Assembly (NCBI GenBank): GCA_018857735.1
Contig: JABMCL010002673.1
Span: 772,501 to 836,500 of the forward strand
Source: Alviniconcha marisindica
Lineage: Eukaryota; Mollusca; Gastropoda; Provannidae
Reading direction: 5' to 3'
DNA length: 64,000 bases
In this document: piece after piece, positions 1 to 27,896 of the stretch
Position numbering within the stretch: the stretch's first letter is position 1
Layout: each line of letters begins with the position of its first letter
Notes under the pieces: model-generated
Database searches by the model: none
What the model was told of the DNA's origin: nothing
What the model saw: only the letters and a program-made list of their open reading frames with translations
Made by a program: the position numbers and the translations under genes

Positions 1-689
1 ATGTTACTTCTCCACATTCAGTAAAAAAAATAAAAAAATATTAAAGCAAAAGACCTGTGCATAAACATTAAACAGTGTTATTTCCCACATCAGAAAAAGT
101 TTTATTACTCTATGTATTTTTATTTCCTGCTTCTACAAAAGCAGAGAGCTAAAACAAAACACAAACAAAATTTCAAATCAACCACGCAATTCCTTACATG
201 AAATAAAGCATCTATTGTTATGTATTAATTAATTCTCTTATTATTAACTTCCTTATTTAATCTATGCTCCTTTCCCTATTCCCACCTTTGCAATAAATAA
301 AAAAAGCATCACTGGAGGCAAACTTGAAATGCAAAGTGTTAGCGATTTATCACATTGTCACAAAACCTCTGATTTGTCATATTACAGCAAAAAACAACAA
401 CAACTATTCGGAAAACCTCCATGAAGATGAAATTATACGGGGCATAAAGGGAAGTTAGCGACAGCACAGAAGTTGTCTCTCAAAATCAAAATGCAGGGTT
501 TGTACAGCGGGATTACAAAATCTCAAAAACAATCGTAGGTTTGTTCAGCAGATGAAAAAAATCTCAAAAACAATCGTAGGTTTTCAGCAGATTTGCTCAG
601 TCCCAGCTGACACTTCCCAGGCCCACCCTTGAAATTAGAGTCAAACTGGGTTGTTTTCTGCGTGGCCAGTCCCTAAAAAAGGAAGGTAC

Positions 690-2943
690 CTTTTCCACAT
701 GGGCCAGCCCTGCATCCAGCTCCTCCTGCTGCTTCGCCTTCTCCCCGCTGCGCTTCCGTAACTGCACAGGGACAACAAGTGGAAAAAATACTTTTTTTAA
801 ATGAAATGGTCTTCTTCTTCATGTGATGCTCAACGTCCTCAGATGTCGGTTGACATATCAGGGACAAACTGAGACCAATGTGTGAGCATGGTTCAATATT
901 GCTTTTCGTCCACGGAAACCAGAAGGCTCGTTAGGACGGACAGCCCAGGACAGCCATCTCAACTCCCACACAGCTCCTGGACTACGGAATGAAATGGTAA
1001 AAGTAACTGTGATAAAAAATATAAAAAATGTCCTGCCAGCTGTGAACTCTTCCCTTGCCCAGCCACCAAACTTAAATTTATAAATTAAATGTAATATAAA
1101 ACACTTGTGTGAAGCTCCGAGGGCAATTTCAGAAACTGTCCTGTTGCAGCCAAGCCACCTAACTTAATCTCATATATATATATATATTTATATAAATTAT
1201 ATAAAACACTTGTGTGAAGCTCCTCCAAAATCTTTGATTCCCACTGTGTAGCAGATAATATATGATATTGATAGTCAGACTCTGAGACTTTCGCTGGTCT
1301 GCTGCTGGCTTTCCCTGGGGAATGTGATCCATATTACCCCTCAATTTTTTTCTCTTAAAAAACAACAACAGTTGGGCAAATACTGTGAATGAAATGTGCG
1401 ACACAAACAGTCACTGAAATTAACACATTATTATTAGGTACTGCACACTGTAGACTAGACCATGAAATTCTCACCTCATCAATTTTTTTCTGCACATTTT
1501 CTTTGTGGCGCTTTCCTCTTTCATGGAATTCTACACTCTGAAAACAGACACAACAATACTGGTGATCAAAATCATGAGTTTTTCAATTATCAAAATGAAA
1601 TGCCTTATCTACCAATATCAAGTTTAATGGGGGGAGGGGGAGGGGCAGGGTATATTTTTGATTTGACAGCTATATGATTAGTGAATCTGAGTGACTCATT
1701 TGAGTCACTGAAATTGAGAAACTTCTGAAAATGTTTCCTTGTTCATAATAATTAACAGTAATAATACATTGCCTCCCCCCCCCCCCAACCCCCCACTTTT
1801 TTTTTTAAATTCTAAAAATCCAACATATAATATTTACAAGATAGTTACTCACAGGTTTGTTGTCTGTGATCCAACACTTGCAGAACTCACAGAACTTGCG
1901 CGCCTGTGAAACCCAATAGTCTGCCCTGAAAATGAAATGCACTCTTTAGTAAAATCACGATCAAAACTGAATGCTCTCAAAGATTAACAGTATAACACAG
2001 TGCTCAAAGTTGTGGACCGTAACAGTCATTGGCTTCTAGTGCTAGTACTATAAAGACCCAGAAAGTTTGAAGAACACAAGCTCAATGACTTTACCTGGTG
2101 CGTGCATGCGTATAACGTGTGTGTGTGTATGCGTGTGTAATTGGCCACCAAGCCATCACTTTTCTTCTCTTTCTAGTTCTGCTGTAATATTATTAGACAG
2201 GAACCATCTGCCCAACTCTGTCACTTCAGCCAAAGACATTACTATACCAAGGTTGTGCAATCCACACCCAAATGCAGGGATGGGCATTGAGAGTTAATTC
2301 ATACCTGGCTGAATGGCTAATTGCAAATCGCATACAATGCTCTCTGTGGCTCCTGGGCACCTCACCGTGCTGGAAGGATTGAGTATGGTGTCACAAATAA
2401 TGATGTAGAGAACATTATTTATGTCCAAGCATGTCCTGGTTTGAAAACTTTTACGGCAAATTTTCGCCAATCATGGGGCTTTTTCAAGGCCTGCCCAGTC
2501 GGCTTGGCTGATTCCTATACATATATTAGTCTTTGCTAACTTATTGCAGATTGCAAGAAGAGAGTGCATTATTATAGTGTTTTCACTCTGAGTATTAAAA
2601 AAAAAATCAATCAAAGAGAGTGCATTATTATACTTTTTATAGTGTTTTCATTCTGACTTTAAAAAAAAAAATCAAAGCTGAAATTGAAGGGAAAGATGTA
2701 CAAAAGAATTATGACACATCTTCTTTCTGATGACATTTAGTGTTCTATGCATTGATATTCCTGCTGTTGTAAATGTAATAATAATAATATTAATTATAAC
2801 TGTGGTCATTTATAAAAGTTCTGTATTTCAGTTCACCAACAAGGATGAGGACACCACAAGATCAAGAAAAGTGTACCCATTAAAACCTCAAAAATATTCA
2901 TTCTATAGGCATAACATTGTATTCCTCACACACCACACCTGCA

Positions 2944-2976
<33 letters not shown>

Positions 2977-3532
2977 TGGGTACACAGATGGAATGTAAGG
3001 AGGAGTGAGGGAGGGTACATGGATGGGTGGTTGGGGGCAAGCAAGAAGACTGAATTTGAAATCACTTGTTGTGGTATTTTTAATGCAGTTCTGAAGGCAT
3101 GGGATTGAATGTGTCGGATGTCAAAAGGGACTGGATTCCTTTGCTTTGTAACACTAACAGTAACAGAGTTAGGCAAAGGCTTTTGTCAAGAAAGAATATA
3201 ATTGTGTGCTCTCTGTGCTGCTTTTTTTTTGCGGGGGGGGGGGGGGGGGGGGGGGGGAGCTGTGGGGAGTCTGCAACACTAATACAGTGTAAGAAGGACT
3301 GTGCTATCTTGGTTAATGTCTTTGTTTCGGTCTAGAATTTGTGCATACGCGCGCGTATGTGTGTGTATGTGAGTGTGTGTGTGTGTGTGTGTGCAATAAA
3401 ACCAAAAAAATAACACAACACACATTCAGCAGGACTGATCGCAGGCCGTAAGGAATATTAAACTAAGCAAATCTGTAGGCAACAATACCAAATTTGTAAA
3501 GTAAATCAAGGGTACAAGTGAACATCTTACAT
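690..3532 (-). CDS. WBP4: WW domain-binding protein 4, N-terminal exons (partial)
   Basis: WBP4 (FBP21) is a nuclear spliceosome component that binds proline-rich splicing factors through two WW domains. Exons visible on the minus strand are 3531-3532 (the AT of the start codon, after 5' UTR), 1853-1925, 1475-1537 and 690-761. The GT/AG junctions join in frame, and the ATG is split AT|G across intron 1. The protein starts M-A-D-Y-W and carries a U1C/matrin-type zinc finger: FCEFCKCW supplies the cysteine pair and FHERGKRHKENV the histidine pair. A basic, glutamate-rich helix (LRKRSGEKAKQQEEL) follows, as in family members. Only about 70 residues are present; the WW domains must lie left of base 1. 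Bases 1-689 are intron. The zinc-finger match is strong. The first exon is less certain because only two coding bases lie in it. Confidence 0.9.
825..981 (-). repeat. Dispersed repeat family B, copy 1 (WBP4 intron 3)
   Basis: On the minus strand this reads from an AGCTGTGTGGGAGTTGAG-like start to a TGAGGACGTTGAGCA-like end. It is the same roughly 160 bp sequence as the copies at 36302-36466, 38288-38443 and 39004-39172. It has no coding capacity. It is interpreted as a short interspersed element whose head is missing in this copy. Confidence 0.7.
3233..3257. repeat. Poly-G tract
   Basis: An uninterrupted run of 25 G in WBP4 intron 1, followed about 100 bases downstream by (GT)n with GCGCGC. 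The length may not be exact in the assembly. Confidence 0.9.
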
Positions 3533-3889
3533 CAGAATGCCTTGTCAAGAACAAGAATAAACCAAAACCACTGAAACGCCGTTCCAAGTCACTCTGACCC
3601 ACATGCGTCGGAAGTTTACAACTTCACACATGCGTAAATGGGATGATGCAGTAAGCCGAAGCATGAAACTGTTTCCAGCGTCACCATTGGAAATATTTTG
3701 CACATCTAATTATGAGCAACCAATCGAACAACATGTTATGTTAAATGTGGATGTCATGGCGCATGCGCATTGAGCAGCCTTTGTTGTCGACAAATCAAGA
3801 GATTTGCGGCAAGCGAGCAGGCAGGATTCACATAGTTCGAGTTTGGTAAAAATGTAGGTAATTTCAAGGTCGCCATGAGTTAAACACAA
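3533..3889. promoter_or_regulatory. Bidirectional promoter between WBP4 and MBTD1
   Basis: The start codons of WBP4 (minus, 3532) and MBTD1 (plus, 3890) face away from each other across 357 bases, which must also hold both 5' UTRs. A perfect NRF1-type palindrome GCGCATGCGC lies at 3759-3768. A CCAAT box is at 3720-3724 and an inverted one (ATTGG) at 3686-3690. No TATA box is evident. This arrangement is typical of housekeeping bidirectional promoters. The motifs are seen directly; shared use is inferred. Confidence 0.6.
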
Positions 3890-18369
<14,480 letters not shown>

Positions 18370-18532
18370 GTTGTTCTGGTGGAAGTGTGGGGACTGTTCC
18401 TGAAGGGGGTGATCATTAGTTTGATCCAACATCTGCGACACCCTGTTTCAGTGTCTGTTTTGAGGATGGAGAAATGGACAGAAAGCAGAAAGGTCCCTGT
18501 CCCCTCCCCCCAATCTCATTTGGAACTTCCCG

Positions 18533-18712
18533 CAGCTGAGGTCAGCCCGTCATTCACACCTCATCCATCAGCTGAGGTCAGCCCAACATTCACACCCCAT
18601 CCATCAGCTGAGGTTAGCCCATCATTCACACCACATCCATCAGCTGAGGTCAGCCCATCATTCACACCCCATCCATCAGCTGAGGTCAGCCCATCATTCA
18701 CACCGCATCCAT
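18533..18712 (+). repeat. 36-base tandem repeat, five copies
   Basis: Five units each begin CAGCTGAGGTCAGCCC and end in a CCATCCAT-like sequence, with few differences. As 36 is a multiple of three, the frame after the MBTD1 stop is kept open and reads A-E-V-S-P-S-F-T-P-H-P-S per unit. Confidence 0.9.
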
Positions 18713-18904
18713 CAACAACTGTATGTATTAGTACCACCCTCTACTCCTGTGGAGACAGAAATTCTCATGTATTAAGACCACAGTGGCCAAGGACTGAAGT
18801 CACCAGCCATTGTGGCCGTCATCGCCATACATGTCTACACAACTGACCGCTTTTAAGCTGCTGCTGTTTTATTTGGTGCCGGACTGGTGCAGTTTCCTTG
18901 GCAG

Positions 18905-19290
18905 CAGAGGGCCTTTGACGCCAGACCTCAAGGACTTCCCCAACACATCTGTGTGCACGCTTGAGGCAGTTGTTATTTATGACTTTTGCGACACACCCCC
19001 ACCAAGCAACAGCACCACATGCTATCAGACCCGTCAACACATCCTTTCACATCAGACCTCAAGGACTTCCACAACACACCTGCTTGTATGCTTGAGGCAG
19101 TTGTTATTTATGACTTTTGTGACACACCCACACCAGGCAATAGTACCAGATGGCGTCAGTCAGACCCGACAACACATCTTTTGACACCAGACGTCAAGGA
19201 CTCCACATCTGTGCACATGCTTGAGGCAGTTGTTTACGACTTTTGCAACACACCCAGCAACAACATATGGCATCAGACTGACATGTTAGA
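18905..19290 (+). repeat. About 130-base tandem repeat, three copies
   Basis: Each unit carries CCAGACCTCAAGGACTTCC, then GCTTGAGGCAGTTGTTATTT and a GACTTTTGYGACACACCC segment. The third copy is shortened. Confidence 0.85.
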
Positions 19291-20774
19291 TGTGACCAGC
19301 CTTTGAGTCCAGGACAGGTGGCCGACTTGCAGTGACCCCTGTAAGACCTGCCTTCTTGGTTTGGTCGAGTCAGAGTCTGTTTTTAGATTAACACAGATCA
19401 CATCCTTTGGGTCGACAGTCCTTGCCTTCATGTTAGGGCATAGTTTGCATTAAGCTATTGGACAGAATGCATCAACATCTTTAAGGGAGGAGCGACTGCA
19501 ATGGTTTGCAAAGTCACAAGAGATTCCTGCAACAGGAGCGGTAAGGACATCTGTGCCTTGCTGTGAATCAAAGCAGGCAAGAACATGAAAGAACATTGTT
19601 GCCACAAGTGAAACCGTGACATTTATTTGGTTTGCAAAGCCGATGCCACAGCCAGTTGTTTTTACTTTTTAGATTTTAGTTTTGCATTGTGAGTTTTCCT
19701 GGCGCCTGCCAATGGCATTGTAAAGAGGTCAGACAGGTGCTGCGGGCAGCCCAGATAGATTGGTTAGTTACGGCGTCTTTATCACTTCAGGATCCAGTGC
19801 TGTGGTGGGATCAGGTAGGCAAGTCAGCATGCACAGATGTCCCTCCCCCACGCTTTGTAACAAAACAAAATGGGCATGACCCTCACCTGCGAGTGTACAC
19901 ACACTCTTCTTTGTGGTTGGTAGAGTCCAGTTTGGCTGAACACGGAGGGGTTGTGGGAACGTATATAATGGTTGCCAAGGCGGGTGGGATGAGCTCAGAA
20001 GTTGGTCTTTTTGTTCACTACACACGGGCACTTTAACCCTTCATGCACTGATCCCAGGCGTCGGCAGACGGCTGTATGCATTGGTCAGTGATGATGCAGG
20101 TGTTGTCCGTGTCCTCACAGTGTGCATGAGTATTAACACATCTCCAGTAGAGAGGAAGAGTTCTCCCCACTGCTGTAAAGTCCTGCAAAAGCATTGCAGT
20201 TCACTGAAAGGTAATGATTCTAAACTGTTTGTCAGAAGTGTGGTGTCTTGTCTGTACATGCTGATTGGCTAATCGCATCTGTCACTTGGAATTCAGCAAC
20301 ATGTTAATTATGCGTGCGGATGTATAGGGTCCTGTGTGGACAAGGATCACGCTTATGGCAAAATTTGGCATATGTGCAAGAAAAACAGTTGGACACGCAA
20401 AATCTCACCCTTCCCTGCTTGAGCTTCAGGTCAAATGGAGGAGCAGCTGGGCTTGCTAATTGCTGGATGGGATGAAGGGAGGTTGCTTCCCCTGGTACCA
20501 GCTGTGCGAACTCTTCTCTGGTAGAATGCCATGCAGGGCAGTAGTAGTTAGCCTGGAGTGAAAGTGTGGAGTTTTATGTTTGACAGCTGAACTTCTTGGT
20601 CAGGATTGAACGTTACTCAGCGAACTTGTCTCTGCTCATGTACTACACTCTCTTCAGTCTGTCATGCCATTGGCGTTTGTCCTTGCACCTATGCTTCTTT
20701 GTGTGCGGGTCCATGTTGGTATGCTGGAAAAGCTGAAATCCAGAAAATTGCAATTCAAATACGGGAAGAAAACA

Positions 20775-20780
20775 AATAAA
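20775..20780 (+). terminator. Candidate polyadenylation signal for MBTD1
   Basis: Canonical AATAAA about 2.4 kb after the stop codon. Other AATAAA motifs lie at 24662, 25627 and 25751, so a longer 3' UTR is possible. Confidence 0.35.
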
Positions 20781-20800
20781 AGAAATAAGTAAAGATATAT

Positions 20801-23800
20801 TGGGACTGTGCATGTCGTCTTTTGTTTTGATTTTTGGTGAAAAGGTCTTCATCCCACATCCATGTCTGTAAAATGCGTTTCACTGCCCAACTCCCACAGC
20901 ATGATCTGTCGCTAACTGCACGTGTTTTGTTTGTCATTTTCAAAACATTATAAGACTATAACTTGTTAATGATTGTTTGCAGAAGAGCATTATTCATTGT
21001 TGTTCCCATCTTCACCCAGACAGGTTTCTGTCTGACCAGTTCTGATCAGGGTCACTGTTCAGTTTGGAAGCGTTTATGACCTGCAAGTGTATTGCTGTCA
21101 GAAAATACTGGTGTAACTGTAAGGATAAAATTATGCAGGTTTTCTTTGACAGACACACTCATGCTCTTGCAGGCACACACATGGGCGTGTACCGACAGAC
21201 AAAAACAAAACAAAAGCCCAGCATCGAGCTTGTCGCTATGGCCAATTCACCTTCAGTCGGGTGGACAGGGTATCACCTGTAACAGTGAAAATAACAGCAG
21301 GATTTTGGCTTGTAAAAATAAGCACATTTAAAAAATAATTGTTGCGGTGGACAGTCACTAGTTTGAAGTGAGGAATGGATTAGCAGGTTGGGTTATACAA
21401 TTGATGCAGCAAGATTTCCTGAGTGGAAAAGGTGTGAATGCAGTGTACACTCCAGTGCTCAAACTAAAAGTGGTAAGCCGCATAACTGAGCTTGCAGCAC
21501 ACATCTTTTTGTGCAGCTGATCTGGTACCATGGCGGATTCCAGTGGCACACTGAAAGGCATCATTTGTTAAGTTTTTCTTTCTTCCTGTTATGGTTTTTT
21601 TCCCCCTGGATATTTTTCATATCTTATATTGGTCTTATTCATTTTCTTGGCAAAGTTTTACTTGTTAGATTTATAATATTTTTATGACTGGCATTACTTA
21701 AGTACTCTTGTACAAGAGTCTCTTTATAGTCCCCTCTGGTTTCCTCTTTGACCTCATTTCATGGTCTTCTTCCAGAATATAAACACATGTAACACAGAGG
21801 TACTGTCATGACATCATTTGGAAAGGGTTGACCAGAACGGTACTGGCTGTGAGGTGGTTCTGTTTTATGTAGGGCGAAAATCATTTTGGGTGCCATTGTT
21901 GCATTTTTCAGCTCCAGCATGTTTTTGTGACCCGTTTGTGATTGCTTGCAAGAAGTCCCACATGTATCATGTGAAGTTTGTCCATGACCTGTTGGACATT
22001 GGTGCTGTAACTTTGCTAAGTATGTGTACGGCTCTGTGTGTATTTCTGATTTTACATCAGGGATGGGAACTGGTGAAAGAACGTAAAATAAGTCCAATTA
22101 TTTGGATGGTAAAAGCTAGGGGACAATGGGGTTATTGCCACCTCCTCATCAGTCCTCTTGATTTCCTCCTTTCATTTTTATTGATTTATCTGTGCCCTCT
22201 GGGGCATTTGGGAGCCAGTTTTGGGGACAAAGGTGTCATCTTCAGAATGTTTTACTTTGTTGTTCATTTCCTGTGTGAAAGTGACCCCTGCACATGCAGA
22301 GTGCAAATTTCACACTTACTGAAAATGTCTGATCTGCAGGCAGCTTCATCATTTAACAATGAAGCAATGCTTTGCAACTTTTCATGGCACTGTGTACGTA
22401 ATTCATGGATCATCATTGCACATGAACCTTTGTGGTAATGTAAAGAATCTTAGATAAGCAAGAGGCTGTCACAATGTTTTCTCTGCAGTATATATGTAGT
22501 GTCCATGTGTGTGCATTTTTGAGTAAATACATGTGCTCTTCGTCTTTGCTGTTGCAACTGATAGGGCACTGTATAAATTATTATGCCTTTGCCTTGAACT
22601 GCCAGGGGTGTTTCTGTCTGAGAGTTATTTTTAAGATTGGCTAAAGCCAGCCAGAAAATGGAAACCTGTTGAGCTAGCCAGAAAATGAGTAAGAGCAACA
22701 AGGGGTGTCAAACTTCACCAGAGAATGAGACAGGTAACAGTAACAAGGATGAAGTGCTCGCCAAAAAATGGGAACAGGTTAATGCTAGTCAGGTTATGAA
22801 AACCGGTTAATCTGGCCAGTTTGTGGAAACGGGTTAAAGCTAGCCAGCTTGTGGAAACTGGCTAAAGCTGGCCAGGTTATGAAAACTGGTTAAAGCTAGC
22901 CAGAAAATGGGAACAGGTTAATGCTAGCGAGGTTATGGAAACTGATTAAAGCTAGCCAGGCTTATGGAAATCGGTTAACGCTAGCCAGAAAATGGGAGAC
23001 AATTTGTCATGGACAGCATTTGGTGTTCAGGGGTCACAGGACTAGGAAGGCCAGGGCAAACTATATGTTGCCAGTGCAATATGTACTAGGTGTCCTCAAC
23101 ACAAAGACCAGAGCCTGGTTCATGTGTGCAAAGGGCTTCTTCTTTTTTTCCACACAAGGCACATGCTCTCTCATGGTAGACACATCCGTAGTTAGTGCAG
23201 CATCTGGATAAATCTGTCACGAGATAAAAATAGATTTCTGGGTATGGGCAATCAACAAGAATGCACCTGGAGTGACATGTTCTTCAAGTAACACTTTGGG
23301 AAGGATTATTAGCTTGTAACCGGACATAACATGTAACCTTTAGATTGATATAGTGCAACCTAGTTTTATGAGTGCTCCAGATGTCAACCTCTTTTCCTGC
23401 CAGTTCTTGTTTGCCTGTTGGTATTGGTTGGTTAGTCTAATTTCCCTTTTATTTCCTTGGCTATGCATTGTGTGTTTTAGGCAGACCACACCAGCAGCCG
23501 ATAAGAGATCTCAAATTTTGTTGCCCATAGCACACTAGCAATGGCATGGCATTAATACTTAGTATATTTGTGTGTGTAAAGGTCTTGCCCAAAGAGCTTA
23601 GTATGCATTTGACTGCCCACTACAGTGCAGTCTGTTGACAACATGCGAAAAAATGCATCAGTAGCAGTATTTTAGGAACCGGAGACAGCTTGATTCACCA
23701 TGCAGACCAGAGTGCCCTTAACCCTTGTGTTCTGTGAAGAAGTACCTCATTTCATCAGCACAAGTGCATGAGGGCCATTGGCATCCCTGTGTACAATGCC

Positions 23801-26800
23801 AGTGTATCACTGGATGGCTTGAGCTTGGATCACGCTGGCCATCAGCGTGTCGGGCAAAATGGGTTTACACCACTGGGGTGGGGGGTATACAGGCATTAGC
23901 ATTTATTCCACAGGGCATTCATTCACCAGGAGGCAGACGGTGTGATGGTTTTCTTTCCCCAGTAGGAAACCAGCTTTCATTGTATCCTCCTAGATGGGCC
24001 TTGGGGCAAGGTGCTGGTCAGCAGAGGCACCTGGGTTTCAATCCATTTTCTTCCAAAAGTTGTGGTTGAGGGACAGTTGTGTAGGGTGACTTTGCTGTCT
24101 GCTGCTTGTGAACCAGCAAAATGGTCCACATTGCTGCTGATCCATTAGAGAATCATGATGCCAGCGAAGTGTGTGGCATAGGGGTATGGGTACGAGCCCA
24201 GGATTCAAAATGGCAGAGGTTTGATGCGTGTGTTGTGCCACAGAGTTCACATTACTTAGCTCTAACACTTACCATTACACTAGTGTACTGTTACACAGTG
24301 GAGGCAGCTTTGTTATTGTTTTAGTCAACATGTTGAACTTCTGATTGTCTGGTGTTTTGTAAGAAGATAAAAAAATTAAAAAAAGAGAGGAGATATGGTG
24401 CTATTGTGGCCTTGCGAAGGAGTGTATTCAAGTTGTGAGTTTAAAGTTATGAATTCTGCCCATGTTTCTTGTTGAATACCAATGTAAATAGTTCTGTACA
24501 TAGTTTGTACAGTGTACACGAGTTGTATACCCAATGTGGCAGCAACTCCTGCCACATTTTTGTTTTGATTGTACAGTTTAATTTTTTCTCTTGAAATATT
24601 TGCAAAGCCATAATCCTGATGTGTTTTGTAGATTAGATTTACTGAGTGAAAATTGCTGTGGAATAAAGTGGATTGCTTAAACAAATGGTCGACAAAAATT
24701 GTAGGATTGTCCAAATTTCCATGGTATGGTATCCAAAAATCAAGATGGTTAAATGATTCTAGCATGTCCTAGCCGTTATCATTTTTTTGACAAGGGAAGT
24801 ATTGAGGAGACTGTCTTCTGAAAATTTGATGTGTATGTTTTGTATTTGTGCATGGACTGATTTTGTGATTTGACTTGAGAAACGGTTTACACATGACACA
24901 AGCTTTGAAAAAAGCATAAGCTTATGATGCAGCTTATCATCCGGAGGTGACCCATTTGGTTATATGCAGCCACAACATAACCAGTCCCATTGCTGTGGTG
25001 CGCCAACTAAAAAATTACACCCATCAGTTTTTGGGATGTAACCAAGGATGGTAGACTAGTAATGGCAGGTTTGGAAGTTGCTGCCTGGGCCGGCAAACAG
25101 ACCCCAATGTACAACTGTTTTTTTGTTTTGTTTGTTGTTTTGCTTTTGTTTGTCGTTTTTGGGGGTGGGGTATGATGAAGGCAACAGCAAATTCTGCAGT
25201 GGAACACGTAAGTGCAACGACATGACTATACAGCTCCTTAATCAAAATGGACTACATGAACATCCCAACACTAGCATGGTTGATACTAATGGCAAAACTG
25301 CCCCCCCCCCCCCCCCCCCATGGTACCAAAAACTTTGGGCAGGGACAGGGCCTTGAATACAGAGTACTCATCTGAACTCTTCCTGAGCAATGAAAAAGCT
25401 GTAGACAGCCACAATTTTAAATTTCCACGCAACCTGTACATGTGTACTTTTTATTGTACAGCAATTTTAACAATTCCTTTGTGGGAGAAACAGGCAATGG
25501 CTTTCTTGGAAAGAATACAGCAGCTGCTACTTGGTCCCTGTGTTCAGTTCAGCTGTGGCTCTTTGAAATAATCAGAATATGAACTTTCTTTTCTTAAATC
25601 AAGGGGCAACCACTTTTTAATGTGAAAATAAATGTAAAATTTATACTTTTTTCTTCATCTTGTTGGCATTTGCCAAGACATTCAAAGCTTTTGTTGTTTT
25701 ACTTTGTTCCCTTTAAGTATTCTTTGTTGCCATGAATGACCAGTGGTAAAAATAAAATTCAGATTTGTATACAGGTGAACATGTCTTTCAGCAGATCGTT
25801 GTTTTGCAAGTGGTCTGTGTGCATGTCAACATATCGCAAGCATGACACTGGTGCAATGCTGAACCTGCTTTGGTGTCATAAAGCTCTAAAAGCAATCGCC
25901 TCAACACTTTCCCACCCACACACCTAGACTGCACCTGAAGAGCAATTTTAGTCATTTGTGCAACAAAATTATACATGTAATTGTCAACTTCAAAAACAGC
26001 ACTGTCTCCCCACAGCAAATGTGCCTTTCAGTTTCACCATTCTTTTTTAAAATTCTGAACATCAAGATTCAAACAGAGGGGCAAACAAAAAGCTACATAA
26101 TATATACACCAAAGCTTAAAAAATAAGTGAAAATCCCAACATTTAAAGGCATTCTACTTGATTTTATTTTCCGAAAGAGGGAGGAAGGACTCTTGACTGC
26201 CTGAAGAAGCACCAATTTGCTAATTCTGGCATCAGAAACTTCTGACAAGGTTCACAGTGTCAAAAAACACCACAGTTGTTGCTTCACGAGGCTGGGCCGA
26301 TACAAACGCGGGTCACAGTCTCCACACTGAAGTGGTACACCTGTGCTTGGCCTGCTGATAAAAAACTGGGGTCAGTTTCCCCATACCCAACACCATTACC
26401 CAGTGATTGTGCTAAACATTTTGCAAACAAGTGTGACATCTATAATGTGGTAAAAGTGGTTCATAGAAACCTGTCAATCACTATCACCGGTCAATCACCA
26501 TCACCGCTCAGACAGCCCTCTATACAACTACTAGCACTCCACTCCCTTCCCCATCGAGAGCACACACACATACAGGCAGGCATGCATGCTTACCCACACT
26601 CTCTCTGCCATGTTTATTTTCCTCTTTTTTTAAGGTTAAAACCAGTCAAACAAAATAACAGCCAATTGTTGAAATGTTTTCTGGTAAGTGCTGATCTTAA
26701 CTGGTATGATACCAGAAATTATTGGTCAACACAAAACCTGATCACCCCAGCACCCAACCCAACCACTCTTTAGCAACTACTCTGGTCCATCTTGTCTGGC

Positions 26801-27190
26801 TGGATTGCAAGTGGTCCTTTGCTGCAGATGCCATGGTGCCTACAATCTCAATGAACACACTAACACCCATTTTGATTGTTACGTACAAGATACCTGTAGG
26901 ACAGAACCCATCCAAATTTTATGGAGAAAGCTGACTGCATGGGACTTACTGGGGGCAATTCTGGTACACAGAGGCATAGAGATAAGGAGTGCTCCTTCAA
27001 TGGTACAACTGTAACCAATTAACAGCAAAGTGAGGAAGGGAGCCAAACAGGGCTTGGTGTGTGGCCCGAAATACAAGTTGTTCAGGTTGAAGGAGCATTA
27101 TATTCAAAATACATGCGATCTACACTCACAGTCTAAGCCACAACACCAAAGAGGAATTACAAACCAAAAGCTTTGCAAATGCTGACATGA
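20801..27190. other. Gene-free region between MBTD1 and SUMO
   Basis: No exon with recognisable homology was seen on either strand. It holds a minisatellite at 22640-22995, a poly-C run at 25302-25319 and several AATAAA motifs. Long open frames here start at non-ATG codons and have no family resemblance. Confidence 0.6.
22640..22995 (+). repeat. Minisatellite with GCTAGCCAG units
   Basis: About ten units alternate between GCTAGCCAGAAAATGGGAAC and GCTAGCCAGGTTATGGAAAC, each followed by a TGGTTAAA-like spacer. The period is about 28-35 bases. Confidence 0.85.
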
Positions 27191-27195
27191 ATGTT

Positions 27196-27201
27196 TTTAT
27201 T
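27196..27201 (-). terminator. Candidate polyadenylation signal for SUMO
   Basis: The plus strand reads TTTATT, which is AATAAA on the minus strand, about 700 bases after the SUMO stop codon. It is the first canonical signal downstream that I noticed. Confidence 0.45.
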
Positions 27202-27896
27202 TAATGACAACATACAAATACCTATTACAGCAAAATGATAAAAACAAGATGAAATGAACCAAACATTTTTTTGTCGTGACTCTCAATTGCCTGCCTAAAG
27301 GCAGTGCAATGCATCAACTCCTTCACTTGGCCCGTAAAAATGATGTGAAAAGAATGGTGCAGAAATAACCAGCATTGCCAGACACTTAGAATGAACAAAT
27401 GTCCAATGTTCGTTTTGAAGAATGGTACAAGATGACCTGCTATGACACACAACACGACTTCAACGCATGTATTTCACTTGATCATGGTAAAAAATTCCCA
27501 GTGGACTCTAAACACCCTCTGCACTTTTGCTAATCACCACTCTCTGTATCCATGCTATCCAACTAAAGACAAGGAAAAAGAATTATCAAATAAATTACTT
27601 ATCTGGTTCCTCTGAATACAGTAGAGCTTTGCGTAAGTGTACTTAGCTTCACACTGAAAATGAAATTGTAAGACTCCCGGATGGCTGGATTTTTAAGACA
27701 ACTTGTAACGCACGATGACTACAACAGAAGGTCCTGGTGAGTGTGGCATCTCCCAAAGCCAGATGGCATGCGGGTCGAGCGAGGGGGTTGGTCGTTCGTC
27801 TCATCTTGTCTGTACAGTGCGAAACCCCCCAGAGTCCACAAGTCACCAGGGGAGAGACGCAGTAATGGGGAGGGGGTGGAGGGAGGAGTGGGGCCT

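Larger units (their letters stand above)
18370..20800 (+). other. MBTD1 3' region (probable 3' UTR)
   Basis: No further coding exon is recognisable after the TGA at 18367-18369. The same frame stays open to 18843 because it runs through a 36-base repeat (see findings). Two tandem arrays lie here. The first good AATAAA is at 20775-20780. The true 3' end cannot be set from sequence alone. Confidence 0.55.

Noticed and set aside
21818..22438. 206-codon open frame with hydrophobic stretches
   Set aside because: It starts at TTG, has no family resemblance, no splice-supported neighbours and ordinary non-coding composition. It lies in the gene-free interval after MBTD1.
26276..26773. 165-codon open frame
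   Set aside because: It starts at TTG, shows no recognisable motif and runs through simple CA-rich text.
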